Positions 8,396 to 19,849 of a stretch of 64,000 nucleotides of DNA are shown in pieces; position 1 is the first letter of the stretch, and every line of letters begins with the position of its first letter. The stretch spans positions 1,054,001 through 1,118,000 of the forward strand of contig CM058236.1 in NCBI GenBank assembly GCA_030180135.1, written 5' to 3'. The DNA comes from Orychophragmus violaceus. Its lineage: Eukaryota > Streptophyta > Magnoliopsida > Brassicales > Brassicaceae. The notes below the pieces were generated by a model. It was not told where the DNA came from and did no database searches. It saw nothing but the letters and a program-made list of their open reading frames with translations. A program made the position numbers and the translations under genes.

Positions 8396-9514
8396 GGTGT
8401 TTGGTTACGTTCCGGTACTTCCGACCCGATTGGATCCTCGGGTAGTTACCTGATCGGACACGTGCCTTTGGGCAGTGGGGCTGGTTATGGTGTTAACCTA
8501 CTGGGTGACGCCGGTAGGTGTGTGATTCGGAGAATACGGGGTCATGTCCTAGGGCCGAATCGCATGGAAACTCGGGTTACCGGGGGTAACCGGAGTCACT
8601 GCGTATCGATGGGCTGAGAACAGTGTCCTAGCCGTTGGACTTCGTGTTGACGTCTAGGAGTCGTGGGGTTAGTTACCATGTTGGTGACAATGAGAACCCG
8701 TGGAAGTTACCGAGATCGTAGGGGCCCAGTGTTGTATTCGTATTGTTGGTGTTGTGCGATAGATAGATCGAGTTTCAATCGAGAGCATGTGCCGCAGTGT
8801 TCTCGATTCCCTTGGTTATTTATGGGATTGGTGATGGTATTGTTATTTCATTGATGGTGTGTTGTGGGTGCGACACGACGTGGTAGTGAGTGATCGACTG
8901 TTTATTATATGGATTGTTGTTTTGGGATTTTGGGGACGGGAATTTATAGATGCTAGATAGACTAGCAGCCGTAGTGGGGAGCCGTCTCGCTGGGTGATCT
9001 TCGATCGCTCATTAGACTCTTTTTGTGGTTTTCAGGTTTAGCAGCGGCGGACGTGGGAGATCCTCGGTGTAGTCTCGGGATTGCTTGTGGCGGGATTTTG
9101 ATTCGATGACTTTTGGAGTTTTATTCGGTTCGGCTTTTGGTACCATGTAGTACCATTTTGTGTGGCCACACGATGATGTTTTTAGTAATGAAAATTGTTT
9201 TGTAAAAATTGTTAAACGTTGTACGTAACGTTGATTACTCAGAAATGAATGAGCTTTCTTGATATTGTGTTTAGTCCGAACCTACACAACTCACGGAAAT
9301 GGTACAAGTTGAAAAGCTTTGTATCATGGAAGTGAGGATAGCGGGGTCAAAGACGGGTTAGTGCGAGCCTCTGTCTCAAACCGATCTGTCTCTGGCTTCG
9401 TCTTGTGACAACTCTTTTCTGTTTGACTTGCTCGGGTTCGACTTGGTCATGTTCTTGTTTGATTGTTGACCGGTCAGCTCGATGGTCAGTGGATAATGGG
9501 AAGGGGGCGTTACA

Positions 9515-10342
9515 AAAAGGTGGTATCAGAGCATGGTACTGCATGGGTTTCGAAGCTATTCATTTTTGAGTGTTTTCCGTGTTTTATCGAGTCAAAATTG
9601 TGTTTTTACCCAAGCATCCATTAGGAAACCGAGCCGCGTCCGTAAATTCGGGGTTGGGATGGCGTAGGAATTTGTATTATATGTCCTAATGTTTATCTGC
9701 GTTTTGTTTGCAGTCAGCAGCATAGTGTCCCTGGACGGATTGTGTGTGGGTGTGTGTGCATAGAGTGGGATATGATCAAGCAGTATGAGTCATCATTGGA
9801 TGAGTGCAGCACAGTATCGGGCGCAGTTAGAGCAACACCAGACGAGTTTGAAGACGCAGCCTGGACAGTCACAGGGTTCTCGGGCATTTGATCGACCACC
9901 GGTTCGACCGTGAGGACAGCAGGGAGCGAGAGTAGCCACCAATGGATATTGTTTCCTGGCCCGTTACCATAAGCCCTACAGGACGAGACAGTTATCAGCG
10001 CCGGTAACACCACCGGAGCCAGTGGTACTGCCAGGGTTTCAGCCGCCGATGCTTGAGGCACAAGACATGCCATCACCTCGCTCACATGTGTCGGAGTTTA
10101 TTCCGCTCAGCGGGACATATTTTATGGTGGACCCATTGCACGAAGCCGTAGACATGGATATTGAGCCCGTCGATCCCGACCAGCACATGCATTGGGAGCC
10201 GCATGTAGACGAGCAAGTGGCGATATCAGAGATGTTATGGAGCAGCAGATTGGTTCGTGTTCGCCTCGGACACCATTTGACCGATCCGCGTCACCACCGT
10301 TTGACCCTACCGAGCCATTCACGGAGGCTGAGCCGATGCCTG
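9515..10342 (+). pseudogene. A internal region, first part, with PBS and broken gag-like ORF
   Basis: Begins with the PBS TGGTATCAGAGC at 9521-9532, then a leader. From about 9800 comes a Gln/Pro-rich protein-coding-looking stretch (AQYRAQLEQHQTSLKTQPGQSQ-like in A-prime), with acidic DPLHEAVDMDIEPVDPD at about 10130-10180. Stops and frame changes break it. Nested copia B cuts it at 10342/10343. It continues at 17563 with the zinc knuckles. The sister region in A-prime is 31580-32420. The gag-like role is inferred from position and from the downstream zinc knuckles; no capsid domain is recognisable. Confidence 0.6.
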
Positions 10343-10992
10343 TGAAGGATTATGTGTGTTCATGGTGTAATTGTCAGGTTACATCCTAGCACATAATAAA
10401 CAAGGATCTAGGTGATTGCAGTTGAATCATAAACAGATCAGGATCATTACCTTATGATTAAAGCGGATTAATCAATGGAATATAGAGATCTGCAAGAGCT
10501 GATGATTAACGGCTCCTCCTCAGGTATCCACACGCTTACAAGCTATTGGATCAGGCTGCTAGACCAAGCTGGAAATCACAGAGAGAGAGGAAGACGGCTG
10601 AGGCTCCAAAATCGCAGACAACTGAAGCATTAGGGCTTCCTGCGCCTCCTCCTTCCTTTATATGGGCCCAAGTAATTAAACTAATGGCTCATTAGGCTTT
10701 TGGGCCCAAGGCCCAAATCAGACAAAAGACTGTCTTTTGTCTGGCCCAATTCTCTGTACAAATACAGTAAATGCCTTGCATCTTACCGTATTAATTCCAT
10801 TTAACTTTCCCATTAGCTATGGTGTGTGACCCTTAGGGATCATACAATACTGGTAATAAGTCCTAAACTTATAGATCATGAGCGGGCTCTAGCAAGTCAT
10901 CATGATCACCCAGTATTTATGACTTATGTCTGATCTCGACACTTATCATACTTTCTAGAGATAGTACGGTAGATTTCAGGACATTCCCAACA
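10343..10992 (-). repeat. B element 3' LTR
   Basis: 650-bp LTR in minus orientation. A TATAAAGG promoter element reads on the minus strand at 10665-10672 (also 17225-17232 in the other LTR). It shares its TGTTGGGAATGTCCTGAAATCTA start with element E. Confidence 0.9.
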
Positions 10993-13900
10993 ATCTCCCA
11001 CTTGTACTGGAATCCTACATTCCCTAATCCTTTTGTCTCAATATCTCAATCTGGCATAAGGCAAGATGCGTGTCATCCTTATATAGTCAGACCATGTTTA
11101 TCGGACCAGATTTGATACTGACAATGCAAACGACTTGGGCAAGTCCGTTTGGGAGTGGCCACTCTCTTACCAGCTATCAAGTCTCCGATTGGCCTAGAGA
11201 TATTTCCTCCGTTAAACGGCAGGGACAAATCCCATCTTGTTCCATCACTATGAACTACACACTTCATAATACACCCAACCAAGGTCCTTATAGCTCCCAG
11301 TTACGAAACAGCGTTAGACAATGATCAAAGCGCATCACTCCATGTGCAGCCACATGCATGCGAACTCAGGTCTAAGGACTATACTCTATAGTCGTATATG
11401 AGAACCTCTCATGACACAGATATTAATATCTTGTAGAGTTCTCATCAGCGGGCCATGTCCGGTCATATGCTCCCCTACATATACCTATGTGTCGACTTTG
11501 ATGCCGCGCATCTATGACCCCTCGAAACTTGGTCATAAGTCTCAACACAATCTAGTCTCAAGTGGTTGTTGGTGTTCCAATTTCAACAACCTTCGACTAT
11601 GGACACTATGATTTATGTCATTTCGTTAAATATGGGGCATCTTCCATTCATATCGATTTGGGTTTTTCTGCACCATATTTTGATCTGCCTCTTTTCAGGA
11701 TCAAGTCTACTCATGTACTTCGATGGCCCATATATAATGACATGAATCATTTTGGAACGATTATTTATATCACAATTAAAATAATCCAGAAATCATAGAT
11801 TTCATAAACATAAAATATTATGTTTACATGAACCTTTCAAAACAACTAAATAAAGCCCTTTACAAACTCCCACTGAAATTAAGACTACATCTTAATTTCA
11901 CTTATCCTACAGCTACAGTCCGCGACTCGTGCTTAGGCCTAAGGAGTGGCTTCGTTAATAGATTAGCAACGTTCTCATTCGTTGAAACTTGCTGATCTAC
12001 TTAACACCTCTGTCATTTATCTCACGGAATAGGTTATACCTACCCTCAAGGTGTTTGGACCTCTGATGTGCAGCTAGCCTCATCTATGCTGGGAATCACA
12101 TCAAGTTCAGTGATGAACTCTTCTTTCCAAACAACCTCTTTCGGCGCTACCCAAGCTGCGAAATGTTCAGCTTAAGTCATGGAGTCAGCAACAGTGCCTT
12201 GCACCGCCAGACAGACACAATATATAACCGGACTGTGACCGGAAATCATCTTTGTCTGTTGGAAACTTGCCTTTCAGACTCTACCGACTTGTAGCACCTC
12301 ACTTTTCCGTAAATCAAGAACTTATCCAAAGTATTTTCCAAATACTTCAGGATATTCTTTACGGCTATCCAGTGATTCTTTGCTGGATTTGACTGGTCTT
12401 TACTTGTCTTGCTTAACATTAAAGCAACATCAAAACAAGTACGTGTCATGGCATACATGATAGATCCAATTGCCGACGCATATGGAATCTCATCCATGCA
12501 TTCAAGCTCAGCAGTTATCGTAGGACACTGTTTCTTGCTTAACGTAATGCCATGTGACATTGGCATAAAACCCTTCTTAGAATGCTGAAAACGTGTAGGA
12601 CTTTGTCAATATAAGAATCCTGACTTTGTCCTATCAGCTATTTTGGATCTCTATCTTTAGATCCAAAATCCAAGAACATACGTGGCTTTACCCATGTCAA
12701 TCATAAAACAACTCCCAAGCCAGTCCTTTACCGACTGCGGCATTGGAACGTTATTTCCGAGAATCAGTATGTCATCGACATACACTATGAGAAATGCAAC
12801 ATCGCTCCCACTTATCTATTAGTAAACGCACAGTTCCACTTCGTTCCTGTTCAAGTCAAAACCTTGACTACTTCAACAGAACGAAGATTCCAACTCCGAT
12901 ATGTTTGCTTCCATCCATGAATGGATCGATGAAGCTAACTTACACACAGTATAATTTTTCGGAGTCCGGGCTCACTTTCGCTTTTGTGAATTTCGCAGGT
13001 TCGTCACTTTCAATGATCATCAGATCATGGCAATTAATCACGAGAAATCACTCTCGGATTAGTGACGGATTCATTCAGATCTGCGAACTTCAGGCTCTAC
13101 AGGTGTAGATTCTACAGAAATCTGTAAATCCATCCGCTGCTCTCCCTCAACAGGTTGAGCAGCCTCCTGTATTTCTCGAATTTCTTCGAGTTATACTTTT
13201 ACTCCCACTGTTCTTCTTGGAAAGTAACTTCCCTTTTAGAAAACAGAATTCCGAACAACCCAACTTCGTTTTCGGAATGGACGTAAAAAGTAACAAGCCT
13301 TGGTTTCCCTAGGACAACCAGCGAAGTAGCACAACTACAAATACTCAGTAAAGACGAATTTGGATCATTTCCAGTCCACATTTATGTGGTGTCTTTCAAC
13401 TGATATTGGTGGAACTATTTCAGCGTAAACTTAGATATTTCTAGAGCGTTATTCTTAAAGAATATCATGGAAGATTCGTGTGACTCATCTTTAATCATTT
13501 CTAATAAGATCTGATTCTTTCTCACAGAAACACCTCAAGGTTTTCAGGAGAAATGAGCTGTGAAACGACTTCACACTCATTCAGATGATCACACCATCAA
13601 TGACTTAAGTATTCTCACTCGTGATCTAATCCAGAGTCTCAATACTTCTGTCACTCAGATCCTATACCTCATTCTGGAACTCTTTCGACCATTTCAAAGA
13701 ATTCCGACTCGTGTCTCATCAAATGAACACAGTCATACTCACTGAAGTAATCAGTAGAGACAATGAAGTACAAGAAATTTTTCTCTGGCATTACTGCTCA
13801 TCGGGCCACATACATGAGTATGTTCAAGGTCCAGTAAGCCTTTGGGCCTTTCTCTAGCTCGGCTAAGATGGGCCCTTTGTCTTTTGGTCCAGTAAGCAGA

Positions 13901-14400
13901 ATTCAAGTCTCATAAGATATCCGATCAAATGAGCCCAAAAGTCCATAACTATGGGATTTCTGAATCCGACTTACTCTATGTGACCAAAACATTTACGCCA
14001 AGAAAAATCAGGTTTAATTTATCAGATTTAAACCAATTCGGTATTTATGTTACATTTAGGCACTCTTTGGTTTAAGATATAAAACCCATTCCTTGAATAG
14101 GGTGCTACAATCAATATTTCATTAAGATCAAAAGAACAAAACTAGTCTTTTATCAAAATGAAAAACATTCAAATTCTTACAAGAAAATGAAAGACAACTC
14201 TGCTTAAAGCAGGTACATTGTAGCAATTACTCAATAAAACCAAGCCTCAAAGGCATCTACAAGTGAAAACTCTACGGCTGAGGCAGCTTCCATAGCTCCT
14301 TCCAGACATGCAGTTCCACTTGTCCTTCCTTCAACGTTCTACTGTTGCTTAGGCTCTGCATATTGTAACAAATATCAGTGCCACAACCAGTATCCAATAC
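10993..14400 (-). pseudogene. B element decayed pol region
   Basis: Minus-strand remnants of copia pol. The best piece, 12246-12566, aligns by eye with the part of E that lies between RT and RNase H (GITLSKKQCP, IPYASAIGSIMYAM, HWIAVKNILKYLENT). Further pieces match E's integrase C-terminus and the protease-proximal segment. About 10993-11880 is non-coding 3' sequence beside the 3' LTR. The pol stretch is clearly shorter than in E, so internal deletions have occurred. No catalytic frame survives. Confidence 0.75.
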
Positions 14401-15291
14401 CTATAAGGTAGAACTTGAAGTAATAACATGAATACCTGAGGAAGTAGTCTCATACATCAACTTCAACTCCTCATAATCTTCCATGAATTTAATGCAATCT
14501 CTCTTCCAATGCCCAGTCTCTTTACAGTAGCAGCACTTACCAACGTAAGATGTATCTGACTCGGGCTCAGAAGACACACGCTTGCCATGATTCAAAATCT
14601 GGACAACTTTGTCTTCACCCTTGTCAGCACTAGGTTTAGTAAACCTACCCTTCTCCATTACGAGATTATACAGGGTACTCTTCACGTTTGGCTCAATTGT
14701 CTTGAGCATATCATGTAGTTCAGTCATCGTCTTCGTTAAGCCTTTCTTGATATAGTTCCTTCTGAACTTATCATAGTTTGACGGCAGTGACTGCAGAATG
14801 ATCTCAGTTGCCAATTCTTGGCTAACTGGATAATCCAGTTTCCTCAGGTTATCAATGTAACCCATCATTTTACTGACATGAGGACTCACTGGATGATCAT
14901 TTGGTAGCTTGCAGCTAGTGAGAGACTTAACCAACTGGTATCTCTCCACTCTTACCTGCTCCTGAAATTTCAATTTCAGGCTGCTGATCATCTCTATTGG
15001 CGACTCCATGTTCTCATATTGCTTCAGCAAATCTGATTCCATGGTAGCCAATATCAGACCACGCACATCTACCGCATCAATATAATGCTTATTCCAAGCA
15101 TCATATACTGCATGAGAGGCATTGGACCCGATCCTCTCGGGGAGAGCTTTCTCAAGGACATAGTCCTTTCTCTCCTGCCTGAGGACTAGCCTCAGGTTCC
15201 GCGACCAAGTCAAGAAATTTGATCCGTTCAGTTTGTCCTTCTCAAGGACAGACCGGATCGAGAAAGTGTTTTGATTGTTTGTGCTAGTCAT
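14401..15291 (-). CDS. Copia gag of element B
   Basis: A 296-codon open minus-strand frame. Residues about 18-215 form the copia capsid: DKLNGSNFLTWSRNLRLVL at the front and LPSNYDKFRRNYIKKGL later (UBN2/retrotran_gag_2 type). A CCHC knuckle C-x2-C-x4-H-x4-C lies near residues 257-270 (CYCKETGHWKRDC). The start is supported by the MTSTNNQNTFS opening, which matches the start of E's gag. The frame stops in the gag-protease linker; the protease region (TGCGTDICYN) continues in degenerate form below 14400. The protein would package RNA into cytoplasmic particles. It is still open although pol is dead. Confidence 0.8.
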   Translation of the reverse strand: MTSTNNQNTFSIRSVLEKDKLNGSNFLTWSRNLRLVLRQERKDYVLEKALPERIGSNASHAVYDAWNKHYIDAVDVRGLILATMESDLLKQYENMESPIEMISSLKLKFQEQVRVERYQLVKSLTSCKLPNDHPVSPHVSKMMGYIDNLRKLDYPVSQELATEIILQSLPSNYDKFRRNYIKKGLTKTMTELHDMLKTIEPNVKSTLYNLVMEKGRFTKPSADKGEDKVVQILNHGKRVSSEPESDTSYVGKCCYCKETGHWKRDCIKFMEDYEELKLMYETTSSGIHVITSSSTL

Positions 15292-16909
15292 AACTGAAAT
15301 TTAGAGATAAATAGAGTTTTAGTTATTTAGTTCATAAAAGAGTAATCTTAAAAACTTATAAGAAAACTCGCATTGCATTCAAAATTTCTTTGTTCAACCT
15401 CATAAGAATGCAATGATTCCGAGACCCATGTTCAACTAAATCCAAAGTGGGCCACTGGCCGTCACCCAGAAGTAGCTTTACTTGGTAAGCATACACACAG
15501 CTAGTTATATCCATATAACTCTCGGTTGTGGATTGGGCCCAAGGCCCAATTCACCAGATGTCTCAAGGCCCGGGACTCCCGATGGCCCAGTCAAGGAAAC
15601 CAATCTCTTACAGCCAAATAATCACTAAAGTCCGGGACTCCCAATGAAATTAGTGACTATATACTACTTTACTTACGCAAAAACAGACACCTCACACTGT
15701 AAGCCATATCTGTAATTGAATAAGCGTTAAGTAGCTGACAAGATTGGGAAAGACATCCAAGCTTGATATTTGTTTTGAGGATTTTAGGTTTTATTTCCAA
15801 AAATAGAAGATTACTATTTTGGGAAACTTACTTATTTTAGAAACTTTCTAAATTTAGAAATATACTAAAAATAGAAATTTCTAATTTAATATTTTATTAA
15901 AGTTTTCGGTTGGGTCACAAATTATAGGCCCAATTCTTGGCCCAAGACCACAGAATTCCAATTGGCCCAATAATTTGACATAACCGAGTCGGTTCATTAA
16001 TTCTAGTCCAAGACCAAATTAACTACTTAATCCAACTGGTTATTTACTAAACCAGACCAGCTCTAAATTATTTGGTCCAACCAAATCAAACTTAGACCAG
16101 CCTTCGGTTTAGGTTAAAATTCAATTTTGAATTTAAATCCGGTTTAACCAGAAATTAAATAATACCAATTGTATTAAATAATTTCCAGCAAACCGCGATT
16201 TGGGTTAACCGCTTAAACCATAATTATTCAAAGTTTTGAAACGATTTTGTCTTTTAGCTTAAAGACAAAATCATGATCTTGTGCAAATCGTATCATAACA
16301 AACGATTAAGATCACATTAACAAACCATCAAATCGTTTCTTATAATCAACATTAAAATCGATTAACCAAGCAATCATAAGAAAACGATTAAAGTCAACAT
16401 TGAACATCACGATTCATACATAATTGAATAAATGCTTTTGACTTTTCCAATTCGATTGAAGACATACACTTGAAGACAAAACACGATTTTGACATCGTTC
16501 ACGTTCAATAATTGATCGTGACTCATTATCTTATTAAACAAATCGATTTTGTTCTTCACTTAAAGACAAAAACGTCAATCACTTGAAGACTAACGATTCT
16601 AAACCCTAACAAAATCGATTCTTTATGATTATTAATCAAATTCAAGTCAACATTACTGTTCTTCAAGCGATTGTTTTGACGTTTTCTTATCGATTAATAA
16701 CAACGATCATAAAACAAAGTCAAAAAACACGATTCCAACAATTCAATAATCGCTTTGATACAAAATCGACTTTAAACATTAAGCTTTTCTTATTTCTAGG
16801 TTTTCTTAGTTTCAATCAATTTTACTCATTAAAATCGATTCATCAAACTAATAAACAACCTAGTATGATCCAAAAAGCAAAAACCTAACGACCTAGGCTC
16901 TGATACCAC
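15292..16909 (-). other. B element leader and PBS
   Basis: A 1.6-kb AT-rich untranslated leader. I see no gene. About 16200-16860 is crowded with AATCGATT/AACGATT motifs. The PBS TGGTATCAGAGCC (minus strand, 16897-16909) ends it at the 5' LTR. Confidence 0.75.
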
Positions 16910-17562
16910 TGAAGGATTATGTGTGTTCTTGGTGTAATTATCAGGTTACATCCTAGCACATAATCATCTAGGATCTAGGTGATTTGCAGTTGAATCATAA
17001 ACAGATCAGATTCATTACCTTATGATTGCAGCGGATTGATCAAAGGAATGAAGAGATCAGTTAGAGAGCTGATGATTACCGGCTCCTCCTCAGGTATCCA
17101 CACGCTTACAAGCTATTGGATCAGGCTGCTAGACAAAGCTGGAAATCACAGAGAGAGAGGAAGACGGCTGAGGCTCCAAAATCGCAGACAACTGAAGCAT
17201 TAGGGCTTCCTGCGCCTCCTCCTTCCTTTATATGGGCCCAAGTAATTAAACTAATTGCTCATTAGGCTTTTGGGCCCAAGGCCCAAATCAGACAAAAGAC
17301 TGTCTTTTCTCTGGCCCAATTCTCTGTACAAATACAGTAAATGCCTTGCATCTTACCGTATTAATTCCATTTAACTTTCCCGTTAGCTATGGTGTGTGAC
17401 CCTTAGGGATCATACAATACTGGTAATAAGTCCTAAACTTATAGATCATGAGCGGGCTCTAGCAAGTCATCATGATCACCCAGTATTTATGACTTATGTC
17501 TGATCTCGACACTTATCATACTTTCTAGAGATAGTACGGTAGATTTCAGGACATTCCCAACA
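16910..17562 (-). repeat. B element 5' LTR
   Basis: 653-bp LTR, TG...CA on the minus strand, flanked by the TSD GCCTG at 17563. Very similar by eye to 10343-10992. Confidence 0.9.
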
Positions 17563-18055
17563 GCCTGAGTCAGACATGTGATTTGAGTCAGTAACACCGC
17601 CGGGTACTCCACCGTCTGAGCCAATGGTACCACCGGAGACCACACCAGCGGGTACGTCGGAGACGCCACCAACAATGCATGTATATTGGATGTGTAGCGC
17701 ATGCAGAGTTTAGGGTCGTCGTGCATTCGAGTGTGTCAAGATCTTTCTTTGGAGTATGTATCCTCTTGATAGTTGTGTGGCGCTTCGGATCACCAGGCGC
17801 CAGCTTGTTATCATGGGCCACGCCCAGCGCATGTTACCATCTGTCAGCTTTGTGGTCGCGGGGAACATGTTGCCCGTTTATGTCCGACGGAAGAGCCGCA
17901 GTGAGTTGGAGCACCGTTCGGAGATGCACACCCACCACATCCTCCCGGCACACATGCCAGTGGTTACCACCACGAACCGCGATGCCGCCTGTGTTGGGCA
18001 TTCCGGTCGTGTTGGGGCTGTTAGGGCTAAGATAGTTAGGCCCAGGTAAGTAAGG
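17563..18055 (+). pseudogene. A internal region, second part: zinc-knuckle array
   Basis: Continuation of the A ORF after B. In the frame starting at 17776 it reads a run of Cys/His knuckles: CGASDHQAPAC, a CYHGPRPAHVTIC-like degenerate one, and CQLCGRGEHVARLC (C-x2-C-x4-H-x4-C), ending at a TGA at 17902-17904. Upstream the frame is broken. Several consecutive nucleocapsid-type zinc knuckles with no capsid domain and no pol is unusual. The homologous stretch in A-prime is 32430-32870. Nucleic-acid binding is inferred from the knuckle pattern. Confidence 0.6.
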
Positions 18056-19849
18056 GCTCTAACTCATTGTTTGATGTGTGTAGATCGGCTTGCAATCGTC
18101 GCTGACGATTTGGTTGCGTGTAGTGGTGTTTCTTGTGGGACGGATTGGTAACCGTTAATATGTAGACTTCGACGGACCTACGTATCTAAAACTCTATGTG
18201 GTGATTAGATGTTTTATTTACATAGTGGATGTGAAGTGTTTCGGTTGTTATTTTGAGTAGCGGAGTGGTTATATTGCATACTCATGATGGTCGTGAATGC
18301 AATATAGTTACGATGTGAAAATGAATGATGGTCCGAGCAAACGGTTTCCATCCGAACCCTGAGAGACAACTGCAATCGCCGATTTGCTTGATTGATTGTG
18401 TGTGTGGTATTTATTTTCTTATGTGTTTATGCTTGCGTGCTTTATCTAATGCTTGAGTGGTGCATTAGATAATTGGGGATTGTGTTTCGTTCATTGGTGT
18501 AGCACTGTTGAGTTGCTCGTTGTTGTTTATGGCATGCATAGCATTCCAGAATCATTGATGGTGTGAGTAAGCCATTCGAGTGGTAGTTATATTTTGTTGG
18601 CTTGAGTAGTTTGAATGTTATCGTTGTCTTTAAGTTGGTAAAAATAAAAAGAGTGTTAGAACCTTTCGTTAAAGTGTTGAGCTAACTCGAGAATGGTTGG
18701 ATTCGACCGTTAATTCACGAGAAAGCGGAATTATAGAATATCGTTACTTAATCATGGGTAACCGTTGGGTACATGATTAACTAACTATATCTCTATGAGG
18801 AAGTGATATCGAGGGATGGATTGGTTTGCATTTCACCACTCCTGTGAAAGTTGTTGAGATTGTTGATGTAGGACGTGATGGACGATTTGACGAGGACACG
18901 AGACCGAACCCGAACCCGAACCCGAGAGACGAGATGTATTTCAGGAAGCGGTTTGACCCAAGCCTGCAAGAAAGGTAGTGCGGATTCAGAAAAGAGTTTG
19001 GGTATCAGTGACAGGAGAAATCAAGACGGATGAGTTTGATAAGTTAGCAAAGAGATTCAGAAGCATCTGAGTTAGTGGAGAAGTCCGTTCGAGGATATCA
19101 GTGGGAAGAAAAGTTTTGGAATCAATGAAGCGTGGAAATCAGTGATCGAGGAAGTTCAAGGCATGCATAAGTATGGAGGTTTAGACGGAAGGGAGGAAAT
19201 CGATATGACCATAATATCGGTCGGTCGGGAGCGGTAATCATTCGGAACAAGTTAAGCGACAGGAATGAAGGATGAGTTATTATGGCGTGATCGGGGAAGT
19301 AAAGAAAAGTGGAAAAACCTAGAGTATTAGTCGGCGCAGATGGGATCAGAAACCCGAATAGAGCAGTTCAGTCGAGATCATTGGTATCGAGAATCAAGAT
19401 CGGAGCCAGTAAAACAATCAATGAGAAACCAGAAGTAATCATGAATCAAGCTATTCAGTGTGGGAAGGTCAAAATATCGGTATATTGATCTTTGTGCAAG
19501 ACCATGTTTTGCAGAAATCAGTTGAGCATCGGAAATGTAGTTGCAGTTGGTTCGGAATTCAAGCAGTATCAGATGGCGCAGATAAAAACAAGACTCAGGG
19601 TGAAGCCGTGCAGTCAAGGGCAATGAATGTGAAATCACAGTACAGATCGATGTAGAGAAGTTTGGTGCAAGCCAATGGTTCGAAAGTTAGTATGCATCGA
19701 AAGAGCGGGTGCACTTTGAGATCAGAGCGGAAGCAGCGAAGCGGAGTTAGATTAGATTGAGAGACAGAGACTTACATAATTTAGTTCCCAATTCGAAGTT
19801 AGTTAGTAACAGAGAATTCGGGGACCGAATTCCTGTAAGTGGGGAAGAA
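18056..19849 (+). other. A element 3' non-coding internal region and polypurine tract
   Basis: 1.8 kb without a credible ORF. It is homologous to 32890-34579 in A-prime near its start and end, but diverged in the middle (about 18850-19750). It ends GAATTCGGGGACCGAATTCC, a perfect inverted repeat around GGAC, then the purine-rich AAGTGGGGAAGAA beside the 3' LTR. The same ending is in A-prime. Confidence 0.75.

Larger units (their letters stand above)
5952..9514 (+). repeat. A element 5' LTR
   Basis: 3563-bp LTR. In order it holds a 5' domain shared with A-prime (about 5952-6280); a promoter domain with TATA box and a long GA-rich purine tract (6895-7225), not shared with A-prime; and a long 3' domain from the GTGAGT at 7391 that is shared with A-prime and has several conserved hairpins (7928-8395). 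The Lys/Glu/Arg-rich open frame over the GA tract is a low-complexity artefact. Confidence 0.93.
10343..17562 (-). mobile_element. Ty1/copia element B, decayed, nested in A
   Basis: LTRs at 10343-10992 (650 bp) and 16910-17562 (653 bp) run TGTTGGGAATGTCC to ATAATCCTTCA on the minus strand. The TSD GCCTG is exact at 10338-10342 and 17563-17567, and the flanking A sequence joins cleanly when B is removed. The PBS (TGGTATCAGAGCC on the minus strand, 16897-16909) and a purine-rich tract (minus-strand AGTGGGAGATT next to 10993) confirm the orientation. The gag is open, but pol is riddled with stops and deletions. Its LTR and protein sequences show that B and E belong to related copia families. Confidence 0.93.
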